64,000 nucleotides of DNA, from contig JAOABA010000036.1 in the NCBI GenBank assembly GCA_026418625.1, forward strand, positions 1 through 64,000, in the 5' to 3' direction. The position numbers and the translations under genes are program-made. Shown piece after piece: positions 1 through 7,823 of the stretch. Below the pieces are notes generated by a model. It ran no database searches and was not told where the DNA came from. It saw nothing but the letters and a program-made list of their open reading frames with translations. The DNA is from Candidatus Kapaibacterium sp. GTDB taxonomy: Bacteria > Bacteroidota > Ignavibacteria > Kapaibacteriales > UBA2268. How positions within the stretch are numbered: the first letter of the stretch is position 1; each line of letters opens with the position of its first letter.

Positions 1-127
1 TTATGCTCGCACTTTTCCCACCCCCATTATTCACAGGTCGTTTAAGGTTTTCTTTAATAGGGTTTTCAATAATCTTATTGCAAGAATTTAGTATAATCAT
101 CATCATTAGTAGTATTAACTTTTTCAT
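1..127 (-). CDS. partial lipoprotein, N-terminus only
   Basis: An open frame starts with ATG at 127-125 and runs off the left edge with no stop (42 residues visible). It begins MKKLILLMMMIILNSCNK: two lysines, a hydrophobic stretch and a lipobox (LNSC, Cys16), a typical signal peptidase II signal. The mature part seen so far is short, polar and Gly/Asn rich, so no family can be named. A longer frame that overlaps it on the same strand (75-269) has no recognisable features and is probably a shadow. The lipoprotein reading is well supported by the signal; the function is unknown. Confidence 0.6.
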   Translation of the reverse strand, partial: MKKLILLMMMIILNSCNKIIENPIKENLKRPVNNGGGKSASI

Positions 128-182
128 TATTTTTTCTTTCTGAATAGAACAAATTAATTGATATTATTGATTTTTTTATTAA

Positions 183-235
183 TTTGCCCTTTGATTTAAG
201 GGCAAAGACTTGAATTGCCTGTTTATCATAAACAG
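183..235. other. two consecutive perfect hairpins
   Basis: TTTGCCCTT (183-191) pairs with AAGGGCAAA (198-206), a 9-bp stem with a 6-nt loop. CTGTTTA (219-225) pairs with TAAACAG (229-235), a 7-bp stem with a 3-nt loop. With the terminator at 252-288 they form three stem-loops in about 105 nt. The stretch could be the 3' part of a small plus-strand RNA, or, read on the minus strand, a structured leader of the lipoprotein gene. I recognise no known riboswitch or RNA family. Confidence 0.4.
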
Positions 236-251
236 TCGCCCTTTTTCCTTG

Positions 252-288
252 CCGAACTGGTTGCTCCAATTACCGGTTCGGTTTTTTT
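252..288 (+). terminator. rho-independent terminator
   Basis: CCGAACTGGT (252-261) pairs with ACCGGTTCGG (272-281), 10 bp with one G-T pair and a 10-nt loop, followed by seven T (282-288). It is a strong plus-strand terminator, yet no plus-strand protein gene precedes it inside the window, which suggests a small RNA transcript ending here. Confidence 0.65.
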
Positions 289-360
289 AATGCAATCATA
301 GGCTAACCCTCCTTTCTGTTTCTTTTTTTAACCTGAAGTCAAATAACATTAACTAAACCG

Positions 361-395
361 GTGTTCGGTGTTCGGTGTTCGGTGTTCGGTGTTCC
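361..395. repeat. 7-bp tandem repeat (GTGTTCG)n
   Basis: Four perfect copies of GTGTTCG followed by a slightly altered fifth (GTGTTCCG). It is intergenic, so copy-number change would not shift a reading frame. Confidence 0.85.
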
Positions 396-598
396 GAAAA
401 CTTTTACACCAAACAATTGCAATCATAATAAAAAAAATTCTAATATCCAAATTAATTTTTATTAATATTTTTTAGATTTGTTATCAAGCAAGGAATGATA
501 TGAGTGACGAGAGTGTCTCTTCTGAGAAGGCAGGGGGCTCCATCAATAAGTCACTCCTGCGGATGAAGGAGTCTCGGGGGATTGAAGAGATTCCTGTA

Positions 599-740
599 TG
601 CACAGGAATGACAGGTGAGAAGGAGATTTCTCTTTGCGAGGTGGTGTAAAGACTGGTCATTCAGAGCCGAAGGCGAAGAATCCATATCATTTAACTTATT
701 GAAACATAATGGACTCTTCACTTCGTTCAGAGTGACAAAA
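599..740 (+). repeat. dispersed hairpin repeat, copy 1
   Basis: About 142 bp, matched at roughly 80-90 percent by 771-915. It contains two arms that are imperfect reverse complements of each other: 656-682 (core GAGCCGAAGGCGAAGA) and 712-736 (core TCTTCACTTCGTTC). The transcript could fold into a long hairpin. Related arms recur near 24.0 kb and 48.4 kb. Confidence 0.75.
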
Positions 741-770
741 AACCACTTTTTATACTTTTTACACAGCCTC

Positions 771-915
771 ATGCACAGGAATGACGGGGAAGAAGGAGAT
801 TCCTGTATGCGAGGCTTTGTAAAAACTAGTCATTCAGAGCCGAAGGTGAAGAATCCATATCACATAAGTCATTGAAATATATTAGACTCTTCACTTCGTT
901 CAGAGTGACAAAAAT
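771..915 (+). repeat. dispersed hairpin repeat, copy 2
   Basis: Direct-repeat partner of 599-740, starting ATGCACAGGAATGAC and ending GAGTGACAAAA. Arms lie at 829-855 and 885-909; the right arm is identical over 25 bp to that of copy 1. The two copies are 30 bp apart in the same orientation. Confidence 0.75.
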
Positions 916-1102
916 ACTATTTTTCAGATGTCCCACACCTTAGAGATGAGGGACATCTTTTGTTGCACAAACAGGGTTGTCTGTTCTATCGGAAGGCACT
1001 ATTTAAAAAATTTATTTTTTATTATTGGAAAGTAGTGGCTATTCAATTTTATGCAAAGGAATAACGGAGATTGAAGAAGATAGTGTCTTAAAGAATGACA
1101 AA

Positions 1103-1140
1103 CAGGGATGTTTGTTCTACGAATAGATCAAACATCCCTG
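1103..1140 (-). terminator. terminator-like hairpin after flgE
   Basis: CAGGGATGTTTG (1103-1114) and CAAACATCCCTG (1129-1140) form a perfect 12-bp stem with a 14-nt loop, 35 nt past the flgE stop. On the minus strand it is followed only by TTTGTC, so the T-tract is weak. The stem sequence resembles the inverted repeat at 23973/24137, so it may equally be part of the dispersed repeat family. Confidence 0.45.
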
Positions 1141-1175
1141 AGTAAGATTCTCAATTATGGGTTAAATTAATTAGA

Positions 1176-2498
1176 TTATCTCTTGAGCATATTTGTTTCA
1201 GCAAGCATCTGATCGCTGATTGTAATAGTTCTCGAAGCCGCTTCGAATGCTCTTTGAGTGATAATCATCTCTGTAAATTGCTCAGTTAAATCAACATTAG
1301 ATTGCTCTAATGCACCACCAACAACAAGTGTAGATGGAAAGATTTCACCTGCAGTACCAATGTTCGGCAACCCGCTATTTGGGGAAACTTCCATAAAATT
1401 ATTTCCATTTCTTATTAGACCTTGAGGATTTGTGAACTTAGCAACTGCCACCTGAGCAAGGATTTCGGATTGACCGTTTGTAAATGATCCCCAGATTTTG
1501 CCAGTAGTGTCAACGAAAAGTTCATTCAAATCACCAGCTTGATAACCGTCCTGCTCTGTTACGGTTGCGGTGTTAGGTCCAGCAAATTGAGTGAGTCCAG
1601 CAAGAAGATTACCAGTTTCTGCAAGGACAATCTTGACATTTTTGGGTGAAGTTGCATCAAATACATCGGTTCCAAGTGCTGTGTTTAAGTCCGAAGCATT
1701 CAAAGTGAAATCCAAAGGTGAATTAATTGTTCCATCTGTATTAAAAGTAATGGTATCGGTTGGTAAGGTAATATCAATTCCATCGAGTTTGGCACTCATA
1801 CTGAATTCATTGGGGTTGGCGGTTTTTGTGAAAGTGAGTGTAATCACGTGAGCGCCGCCCTGATTATCAAATATAGTTATACTCGTCTGTCGTTCTGAAT
1901 TTTCGGTTGAAGCAGAGTTCAAATTGCCCGAAACCTTTACTATTTCTGTTTGACGGGGTGCAGAAATTATATTAGGTGGAATGTTGATGTTTTTTAATGT
2001 CCTATTTAGAACATTAGCGCCATTGGAATCCTTGACCATCTTACCGTCAGCGTCAAGCTGCAGATTATAACCCATTAGAAAAGCTCCACTTGAGCTATCC
2101 ACCAGATTTCCGCTTTTGTCTCTCGAAATAGCTCCAGCCCTCGAAAACAGCTGCTTACCATTCATATTATAGATGAAAAAACCGTTGCCCTGCAAAGCCA
2201 AATCGAGTGGGCGATTGGTTGTTTCGATAGTCCCTTGTGCCATATTCTGGGTGATAGAGCCAATTTTTACTCCTAAACCCATCATTAAAGGATTAACTCC
2301 GCCCATACCCTTGCCTTCATTTTCATTGGGTGAAGAGCCGTATTTATAAATCTGATTGAATTGCTCGGCAAAATTTACGTGATTGGATTTATAGCCGGTT
2401 GTGTTAACATTTGCAATATTATTTGAAATAACATCAAATCTTTGTTGGTGAGCTCTGAGCGAGCTTGCACCAGTTGATAAAGAACGTGATAAAGCCAT
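1176..2498 (-). CDS. flgE: flagellar hook protein FlgE
   Basis: 440 residues. FlgE polymerises into the extracellular hook that joins rod and filament, exported by the flagellar type III system. The N-terminus has the rod/hook signature NNIANVNTTGYKS (about residues 26-38), a FlgE/F/G-type body with LDLALQGNGFF (about 103-113), and the C-terminal helix with EMIITQRAFEAASR. Length fits a hook protein with a modest variable middle domain. The start is well fixed: AAGGAGGG lies 7 nt before ATG. It is the last gene of the operon, separated from its neighbour by 111 bp containing an 8-bp hairpin (2541-2548/2561-2568). FlgF/FlgG are less likely given the FlgK/FliK/FlgD context. Confidence 0.93.
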   Translation of the reverse strand: MALSRSLSTGASSLRAHQQRFDVISNNIANVNTTGYKSNHVNFAEQFNQIYKYGSSPNENEGKGMGGVNPLMMGLGVKIGSITQNMAQGTIETTNRPLDLALQGNGFFIYNMNGKQLFSRAGAISRDKSGNLVDSSSGAFLMGYNLQLDADGKMVKDSNGANVLNRTLKNINIPPNIISAPRQTEIVKVSGNLNSASTENSERQTSITIFDNQGGAHVITLTFTKTANPNEFSMSAKLDGIDITLPTDTITFNTDGTINSPLDFTLNASDLNTALGTDVFDATSPKNVKIVLAETGNLLAGLTQFAGPNTATVTEQDGYQAGDLNELFVDTTGKIWGSFTNGQSEILAQVAVAKFTNPQGLIRNGNNFMEVSPNSGLPNIGTAGEIFPSTLVVGGALEQSNVDLTEQFTEMIITQRAFEAASRTITISDQMLAETNMLKR

Positions 2499-2609
2499 TT
2501 ATTTACCCTCCTTGGTTATTTTAAATTCATCCTGAAAAATTGATTTCCTTCGGTCGTTCGGGAAATCATTGAGCCTCTCACCCTTATTGGGTTAAGTCCA
2601 GCTCGTTAA

Positions 2610-2990
2610 TTATGCAAAAACAGCAGAGTCAATGTCTGTTACGACATTTTGCTCCAATTGATCGCGATTAACCACAGTAATTACTGTTCGATTTGGAATG
2701 CTTATTATAAAAGCCTTTTCGTCAAGAATCACTAAGGATTCCCTTGCTCCTTTTGATTCAGCTACTTTAACTGAATTCTGCAAACGCTCTATGTCCGCTT
2801 CGTTAAGCGTGATTTCCCTGCTGACTAATCTTGATTGAGCGTGGGAGGAAAACTTAATTTTACTTAATTCCTCTTTAAAAATTTCTTCGAAAGAGGAGCC
2901 TGAGACAGGATCTCTTTGAACAAAGTTTTTAGTTAGCTCATTTAAGCCACCTGCAGGGATAAAAGGAAGATTGACGCCATTAACATCCAT
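2610..2990 (-). CDS. flagellar operon protein, TIGR02530 type
   Basis: 126 residues, no signal or membrane segment. The central and C-terminal part matches the small protein that sits between flgD and flgE in many flagellar operons: HAQSRLVSREITL, then a helix leading to KGARESLVILDEKAFIISI, RTVITVVNRD and a terminal VVTDIDSAVFA (members typically end in an NIDSAV-like motif). The function is not established; the conserved position suggests a role in hook assembly. The start ATG has GGAG 6 nt upstream, overlapping the end of flgD. The family assignment is from memory of the motif, not a search. Confidence 0.8.
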   Translation of the reverse strand: MDVNGVNLPFIPAGGLNELTKNFVQRDPVSGSSFEEIFKEELSKIKFSSHAQSRLVSREITLNEADIERLQNSVKVAESKGARESLVILDEKAFIISIPNRTVITVVNRDQLEQNVVTDIDSAVFA

Positions 2991-3001
2991 AGTTTACTCC
3001 G

Positions 3002-3688
3002 TCAATTATCCATTTGAACATCAATAACATCATAAATTGCAACCTCTATGTCGTTAATGACAAGAACAGTGCCTTCGGGTTTGAACCTTACTGCCTGAAT
3101 TTTGCCATAAGTAAAGGTATCGGCAGTAAATGAAGAGCCATTTTTACTACTTGCTACAACCTGAACATTATAATTACCCGCTGGAAGAGTATTCCCGTTG
3201 TCGTCTTTTCCATCCCATTGGATTTTATGGGAGCCGCTTGTTAATTCAAGCTCTTTCAGGGTAATTGTTCTGACAAGGTTACCGGCTCCGTCACGAATTT
3301 CCACCGTTGCGGAAATTGCCTGACCGGGGAGATTATAACCAATAGGAACATTGTTTTCGCCATCAAATTTGAAATTTCTTGTTCCTACCGAAGCTGTCTT
3401 TCCAAGCAAACCGGGAAGAGCGGAGTTTGAGATGTTATGGGCTAATAGTTGATTAACCCCCAACTGTTCCTCAAGTAAAGCTCTGATGTCCGTCAACTGC
3501 TCCAATTGCGAAAAGAGAGCAAGCTGGGATGCAAATTCCTGATTGTCGTAAGGCTTCAATGGATTTTGATGTTTTAATTGAAGCGTTAATAGTTTTAGGA
3601 ATTCATCACGCCCGATATTACTGCTTTTTTGAACAGAAGCAGATTGCTCGAATAACTGTGACTGTGAATTTGTTATTCCCTGCATCAT
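3002..3688 (-). CDS. flgD: hook capping / scaffold protein FlgD
   Basis: 228 residues. FlgD caps the growing hook so FlgE subunits can assemble. The N-terminal signature is clear: GRDEFLKLLTLQLKHQNPLKP (about 27-47) followed by QEFASQLALFSQLEQL. The C-terminal half is the FlgD Ig/tudor region with a FLgD-type repeat (VEIRDGAGNLVRTI, then HKIQWDGKDDNGNTLPAGNY). Two consecutive ATG codons begin the gene; either could serve. It lies between fliK, which measures hook length, and the TIGR02530 gene, the usual hook block. Confidence 0.93.
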   Translation of the reverse strand: MMQGITNSQSQLFEQSASVQKSSNIGRDEFLKLLTLQLKHQNPLKPYDNQEFASQLALFSQLEQLTDIRALLEEQLGVNQLLAHNISNSALPGLLGKTASVGTRNFKFDGENNVPIGYNLPGQAISATVEIRDGAGNLVRTITLKELELTSGSHKIQWDGKDDNGNTLPAGNYNVQVVASSKNGSSFTADTFTYGKIQAVRFKPEGTVLVINDIEVAIYDVIDVQMDN

Positions 3689-3772
3689 CTTACAACCTTA
3701 TTTAGTTGATAAATAGGTAATCCAACAAATTCATTAATTTTAATGAATAAATGTTTACCCTCCTTATTAATA

Positions 3773-5182
3773 TTATAATACTTCTTTTTCATCTTCTTTG
3801 AAATTATTTAATGCTCTTAAATATTCTTTGATATCTTCTTTACTTTTCTTATCCTGTTGCTTTGCGAATTGGTTGTTATTACTGAATTTGTCCTCTCCTT
3901 CTTTCGATTTGAAACCAATATCAATTGAATCAGCAACAATTCCGTTCTGTGAGAGCTTTTCTTTCAAAGCACCTATTTGCTGTTCGATTGTTTTTATTGC
4001 TTCGCTGGTGTCAGCCATAATGTTAATTTTTGCTTTGTTGTCAGTCATTGTAATTTGAACAAATAGTGTGCCGAGAGATTCTGGTTTTATAACTAAATTG
4101 GCAGTGCTTGTTGTATTATCCGGTGTTGCTCTGACTAATTGCAAAGTAGTTTGAGTAAATTCCTGAATTCTTATCTGACCAAATTGATTATAAGTTGTTG
4201 TATTTTTTATATTTACTTGGTTAATATTTTTTGAATTAGTAGAAATTTCAGTGATATGTTCTTTAATAAAATCGTTTAAAATTTTCTTATCAGACAGTTC
4301 AGGATTATCCTTTTTTGTAAATTGAATTTTTGATTCAGATTTTTTTGGTTCTTTATCAGTAATTTCTGCATTTTTTTCTACTTTGTGTTGAATATTCTCA
4401 TCCGTTTTTTTGTTTTCCGAAGTTGGAAGATTAAATGATAATTTTACTTCAGGTTTTTCTGTTTTTGGAACTATTTCATTTGCAATTTTATTATTAATAT
4501 TCTCATTTTTTTGATCATTTAGCTTATCTGGAATTTTGTTCTTTTCTTTATCATTATTATCGTTTTCATTAATAGTAAAACTATTGTCTGTAAGTTCATT
4601 TTGTAGTGAAAATATTTTATTATTAGTATTTGCTATGTTATTGTTATTTAAAATATTTACTTCCTTCACTTCAGACTTTATATTTTTATTTAAACCAATA
4701 TTAATTGCTTGGAAAAATTCATTAATTACTTGCAATTTTGCTTCAATTTTATCGGGTATTTCCTTTTGAGGAATTTCATTTTCAGCAATATCAAAAAGTA
4801 ATTGAGGAACAATTGGAAACTGCTGATCTATATTCTCTTCTGAGTCATTATTATTTATATGATTAAAGAATATATCCTGATTGATTTTTTCACAATCGAT
4901 ATTATTTTCACAATTATTATTTAACTGGACTATTGGGAGATTTTTTTCAGTAAAAGGAGTAAATAAATTTTGATTATTTTTTATTTCCTTAGTTTTTGGG
5001 CTTAATTCAGATTTATTTTTTTTCTTGATTTTATGATTTTTCTGATTTGCATTTTTATCACTGGAAATGGCTATCTCTAATGATTTTTCAAATTTATTGG
5101 TCTTTTTTTCTGCCTGCTTACTATCAACCTTATGGTTAAATTTAGTCTTGGTTTGTATAATATTATTAAGTTTTTGAACCAT
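3773..5182 (-). CDS. fliK: flagellar hook-length control protein FliK
   Basis: 469 residues. The C-terminal ~100 residues are the FliK export-switch domain: LVIKPESLGTLFVQITM (about 365-381), then INIMADTSEAIKTIEQQ and LKEKLSQNGI. The N-terminal 330 residues are low-complexity, extremely rich in Asn, Lys and Glu, as expected for a molecular ruler whose sequence drifts freely. FliK sets hook length and switches export from hook to filament substrates. ATG follows AAGGATG with 6-nt spacing. The identity rests on the C-terminal domain plus position before flgD; the N-terminal part alone would be unrecognisable. Confidence 0.85.
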   Translation of the reverse strand: MVQKLNNIIQTKTKFNHKVDSKQAEKKTNKFEKSLEIAISSDKNANQKNHKIKKKNKSELSPKTKEIKNNQNLFTPFTEKNLPIVQLNNNCENNIDCEKINQDIFFNHINNNDSEENIDQQFPIVPQLLFDIAENEIPQKEIPDKIEAKLQVINEFFQAINIGLNKNIKSEVKEVNILNNNNIANTNNKIFSLQNELTDNSFTINENDNNDKEKNKIPDKLNDQKNENINNKIANEIVPKTEKPEVKLSFNLPTSENKKTDENIQHKVEKNAEITDKEPKKSESKIQFTKKDNPELSDKKILNDFIKEHITEISTNSKNINQVNIKNTTTYNQFGQIRIQEFTQTTLQLVRATPDNTTSTANLVIKPESLGTLFVQITMTDNKAKINIMADTSEAIKTIEQQIGALKEKLSQNGIVADSIDIGFKSKEGEDKFSNNNQFAKQQDKKSKEDIKEYLRALNNFKEDEKEVL

Positions 5183-5327
5183 TTCTGCATCCTTGCATTA
5201 AATTTAAATTCCTAATAAATCCTTTTCAATATTTTTTGATAATTTAATTAAAAAATCAAATATCAAATCATCGCTTAAGTTATTGTCAATGTTGGATTTA
5301 GAGGCTGATTAAATAATTAATCTAAAA

Positions 5328-6020
5328 TCATTTTGAATTATCTGACAAAGCCTTAATCATATCAGCATTGACCTCAGATTTCATTGCTTCAATTACCTTG
5401 CCAGCCTTCTTTTTTTGCATTGATTTTAAGATAAGAATTGCATCCTTTTTGTCAATTTTTTCGAGTATTTTTGCAACTTCGGACGGATTAGAGTTGTTAT
5501 ATATCTTGGCAAATTCAACCAAGCTTTTAATTTTTAGTGAATCATTACTTGATTTGTTTTGTTTTTGGATTTCATCCAACTGCTTAGCAAGGTATTCTTT
5601 ACTTTTTTTGTATTCGATGAGATTAGAGGAAAGTTTGATTAATGAATCTTTTAATATCTTAGTTAAATCATCTTGTCGATTAGCATTAATTATTTTCGAA
5701 TCCTTTTTTTCTTCAATTTTTTTTATGATGGTATTTAAAGAATCTCTCAACTTTTCATTTTTTTCTTTTAGTTTTTCTGTCTCGACCTGAAGAATAGCTT
5801 TGGAGAGATTAGCTTTCTGAAAATTTTCAAATTGGTTCTGGCTGATTTGGATTTTTATTAAATCATTTTGATTTTTTTCTGAATGAACTTTTGGGGATTT
5901 GTTTGGTTGTAAGCCAAGCCACTCGGGATGAAGCCTATAAACATAGACTATCAAAACAGGGGAAAGTAAAAATATCACCGAAATTGTGCAAATGAGCAAT
6001 ATTAACTTTTTGATAGTCAT
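5328..6020 (-). CDS. MotE/YlxF-like membrane protein with MgtE-N domain
   Basis: 230 residues: one N-terminal membrane segment (about 5-28), a Lys/Glu-rich coiled coil (about 60-155), and a C-terminal helical domain with SLVEFAKIYNNSNPSEVAKILEKI and AILILKSMQKKKAGKVIEAM (about 165-220). This layout is that of the MgtE-N-domain proteins placed between fliJ and fliK: MotE, a chaperone of the periplasmic motility protein MotC in rhizobia, and YlxF in Bacillus. The MgtE-N fold resembles FliG segments. Its ATG abuts the fliJ stop with no spacer, so the two are translationally coupled. The precise role here is unknown. Confidence 0.72.
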   Translation of the reverse strand: MTIKKLILLICTISVIFLLSPVLIVYVYRLHPEWLGLQPNKSPKVHSEKNQNDLIKIQISQNQFENFQKANLSKAILQVETEKLKEKNEKLRDSLNTIIKKIEEKKDSKIINANRQDDLTKILKDSLIKLSSNLIEYKKSKEYLAKQLDEIQKQNKSSNDSLKIKSLVEFAKIYNNSNPSEVAKILEKIDKKDAILILKSMQKKKAGKVIEAMKSEVNADMIKALSDNSK

Positions 6021-6470
6021 TTATTGTAATTTTGAATCTGAGTTATTAATATATTTAATATTAGCGATTTCATCAAGGATTTTTATTTCTTCTTTAGATA
6101 ATTCCTCTTTATGTTGGAGTTGTTTTTTATCTTTTAATTTAAGAAGGATTTTTTCTTCTTTCATAGCCTCGACAAGCTTTTGTCTTCTGAGATTTTCAAT
6201 TTCGATTAATTGATCTCTTTCCATTCTGAGCTTTTTAATTGTATCTTGAATGTATGTTTTGTGAGACCAAGAAGTTTGCAAAGAAGAAGCCGGTAAAACA
6301 CCTTTATTGGAGTATAATAAATTGTTCAGATAATTTTGATTTTTGTCGATTTCTTTTTCTTTAGCAAGTCGAGAAACGACAACAAGGTTCAGAGCTTCTT
6401 TTAGCTCTAAAACTTTTTGTGATTTAAGGTTTAAAACTTTCTCAAGCCTAAAATTGAACTTTTTTGCCAT
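6021..6470 (-). CDS. fliJ: flagellar export chaperone/stalk protein FliJ
   Basis: 149 residues, almost entirely coiled coil and highly charged, starting MAKKFNFRLEKVLNLKSQKV, the typical FliJ opening (F-x-L-x-x-V-L). FliJ is the central stalk inserted into the FliI hexamer and helps recycle export chaperones. It lies 3 bp downstream of fliI and directly before the MotE-like gene. FliJ proteins diverge strongly, so the call depends on length, coiled coil and the fliI neighbour. Confidence 0.85.
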   Translation of the reverse strand: MAKKFNFRLEKVLNLKSQKVLELKEALNLVVVSRLAKEKEIDKNQNYLNNLLYSNKGVLPASSLQTSWSHKTYIQDTIKKLRMERDQLIEIENLRRQKLVEAMKEEKILLKLKDKKQLQHKEELSKEEIKILDEIANIKYINNSDSKLQ

Positions 6471-6473
6471 TTA

Positions 6474-7811
6474 CTAACTTGCTATGATTCTTTTTAACCA
6501 CTCAATAGTATCGTCAAAATTTGAACTTTCTTCAATTTGCTGTTTTAGGAACTCATTGATATTATCATAAATAGCAACAGCACGGTCAATTTTCGGATTG
6601 ACTCCCTTCTGATAGGCACCAACACTAATCAAGTCTTCAGCACTGCGATAAGTTGCTAAATATTCTAATAATTTATTAGAGGTAGAGTAATGTTCAGATG
6701 ATATAACATCTTTTTTAACTCTACTTATACTTTCGAGAACATCAATTGCAGGATAATGACCGTTCGAAGCTAATTTTCTTGAGAGAACAATATGACCGTC
6801 AAGAATACCTCTTGCTGAGTCCGAAATTGGCTCGTTCAAATCATCACCCTCGACCAGAACCGTATAAAGCCCTGTAATAGAACCATTTTCAGAAGTTCCT
6901 GCTCTTTCCATTGTTTTCTGTAATAAGGCAAAAACTGAAGGAGTATAACCTTTGGTGGTAGGTGGTTCTCCAATTGTTAGTCCGACTTCTCTTTGTGCCA
7001 TTGCCAGACGAGTTACAGAGTCCATCATTAGCATTACATCCAAACCTCTATCGCGAAAATATTCTGCAACGGTTGTTGCAACGAGTGCTGCCTTAACACG
7101 GACGAGTGAAGGAGCATCGCTTGTAGAGACTATAACTATTGACCTGCGAAGACCTTCCTCACCTAAATCTTTTTCTAAAAATTCCCTAACTTCCCTGCCA
7201 CGCTCTCCGATTAATGCTATGACATTTATATCTGCTGAGGTATTTCGTGCTATCATCCCAAGCAGAGTAGATTTACCAACACCGCTACCGGCAAATATAC
7301 CAACCCTTTGACCTTTGCCTAATGTGAGAACTCCATCAATTGCCCTAATCCCAGTAGAAATAGGTTCCTGAATTCTTTTTCTGCTTAATGGGTTTGGAGG
7401 GTTAGAATAGATGCTTCTTCGTTCTTCGGTTGATATCCTACCTTTCATATCAATAGGTTCCCCAAGCCCATTCAAGACTCTACCAAGAAGGTTATCGCCA
7501 ACACCTATTGTAAGTGTCTCACCGGTTGCAACAATTTCCATTCCGGGAGAAATTTCAGTCAAATCCCCCAAAATCATTGATAGAATGCGATTGTCCTTGA
7601 AGCCTACAATTTCAGATTTTGAAACTTCCCTACCAAAATAATCACGTAGGACACAAACTTCACCAATTTTGGCTTTAGGACCTTCGCTTTCGAGAACTAA
7701 ACCCACAACTTTAACAATATTACCCTTCATTTGGATGGGTTCGAGATTTTTGATTGCTTTCTCGAAACGTGAAATCAAATCGGGTGTTATTTCTTCTTTG
7801 TAATTTTGCAT
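6474..7811 (-). CDS. fliI: flagellum-specific ATP synthase FliI
   Basis: 445 residues. This is the cytoplasmic ATPase of the flagellar type III export gate, related to the F1 beta subunit. Seen: P-loop GSGVGKST with Lys180, Walker B region LDVMLMMDSVTRLAMAQREV (about 253-272), GERGREVREF, and the family motif EPPTTKGYTPSVFALL. Length is typical. The N-terminal ~95 residues form the beta-barrel domain. It lies between fliH, its regulator, and fliJ, its stalk, with 12-bp and 3-bp spacers. Confidence 0.97.
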   Translation of the reverse strand: MQNYKEEITPDLISRFEKAIKNLEPIQMKGNIVKVVGLVLESEGPKAKIGEVCVLRDYFGREVSKSEIVGFKDNRILSMILGDLTEISPGMEIVATGETLTIGVGDNLLGRVLNGLGEPIDMKGRISTEERRSIYSNPPNPLSRKRIQEPISTGIRAIDGVLTLGKGQRVGIFAGSGVGKSTLLGMIARNTSADINVIALIGERGREVREFLEKDLGEEGLRRSIVIVSTSDAPSLVRVKAALVATTVAEYFRDRGLDVMLMMDSVTRLAMAQREVGLTIGEPPTTKGYTPSVFALLQKTMERAGTSENGSITGLYTVLVEGDDLNEPISDSARGILDGHIVLSRKLASNGHYPAIDVLESISRVKKDVISSEHYSTSNKLLEYLATYRSAEDLISVGAYQKGVNPKIDRAVAIYDNINEFLKQQIEESSNFDDTIEWLKRIIAS

Positions 7812-7823
7812 TTTGAAAAAGAT

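Larger units (their letters stand above)
289..1102. other. non-coding repeat-rich spacer
   Basis: No credible gene. It holds a 7-bp microsatellite (361-395), a hairpin ATTCCTGT/ACAGGAAT (590-609), two copies of a ~145-bp direct repeat (599-740 and 771-915), and a 9-bp hairpin AGATGTCCC/GGGACATCT (926-934 and 950-958). The short open frames here (551-772 minus, 615-875 plus) lie inside the repeats and share no protein features. Confidence 0.7.

Noticed and set aside
75-269. 64-residue open frame on the minus strand
   Set aside because: It overlaps the lipoprotein start in another frame and covers two perfect hairpins; it shows no signal, domain or coding character.
551-875. Short open frames on both strands (551-772 minus, 615-875 plus)
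   Set aside because: Both lie within the ~145-bp repeats; the translations are repeat-derived and unlike proteins.
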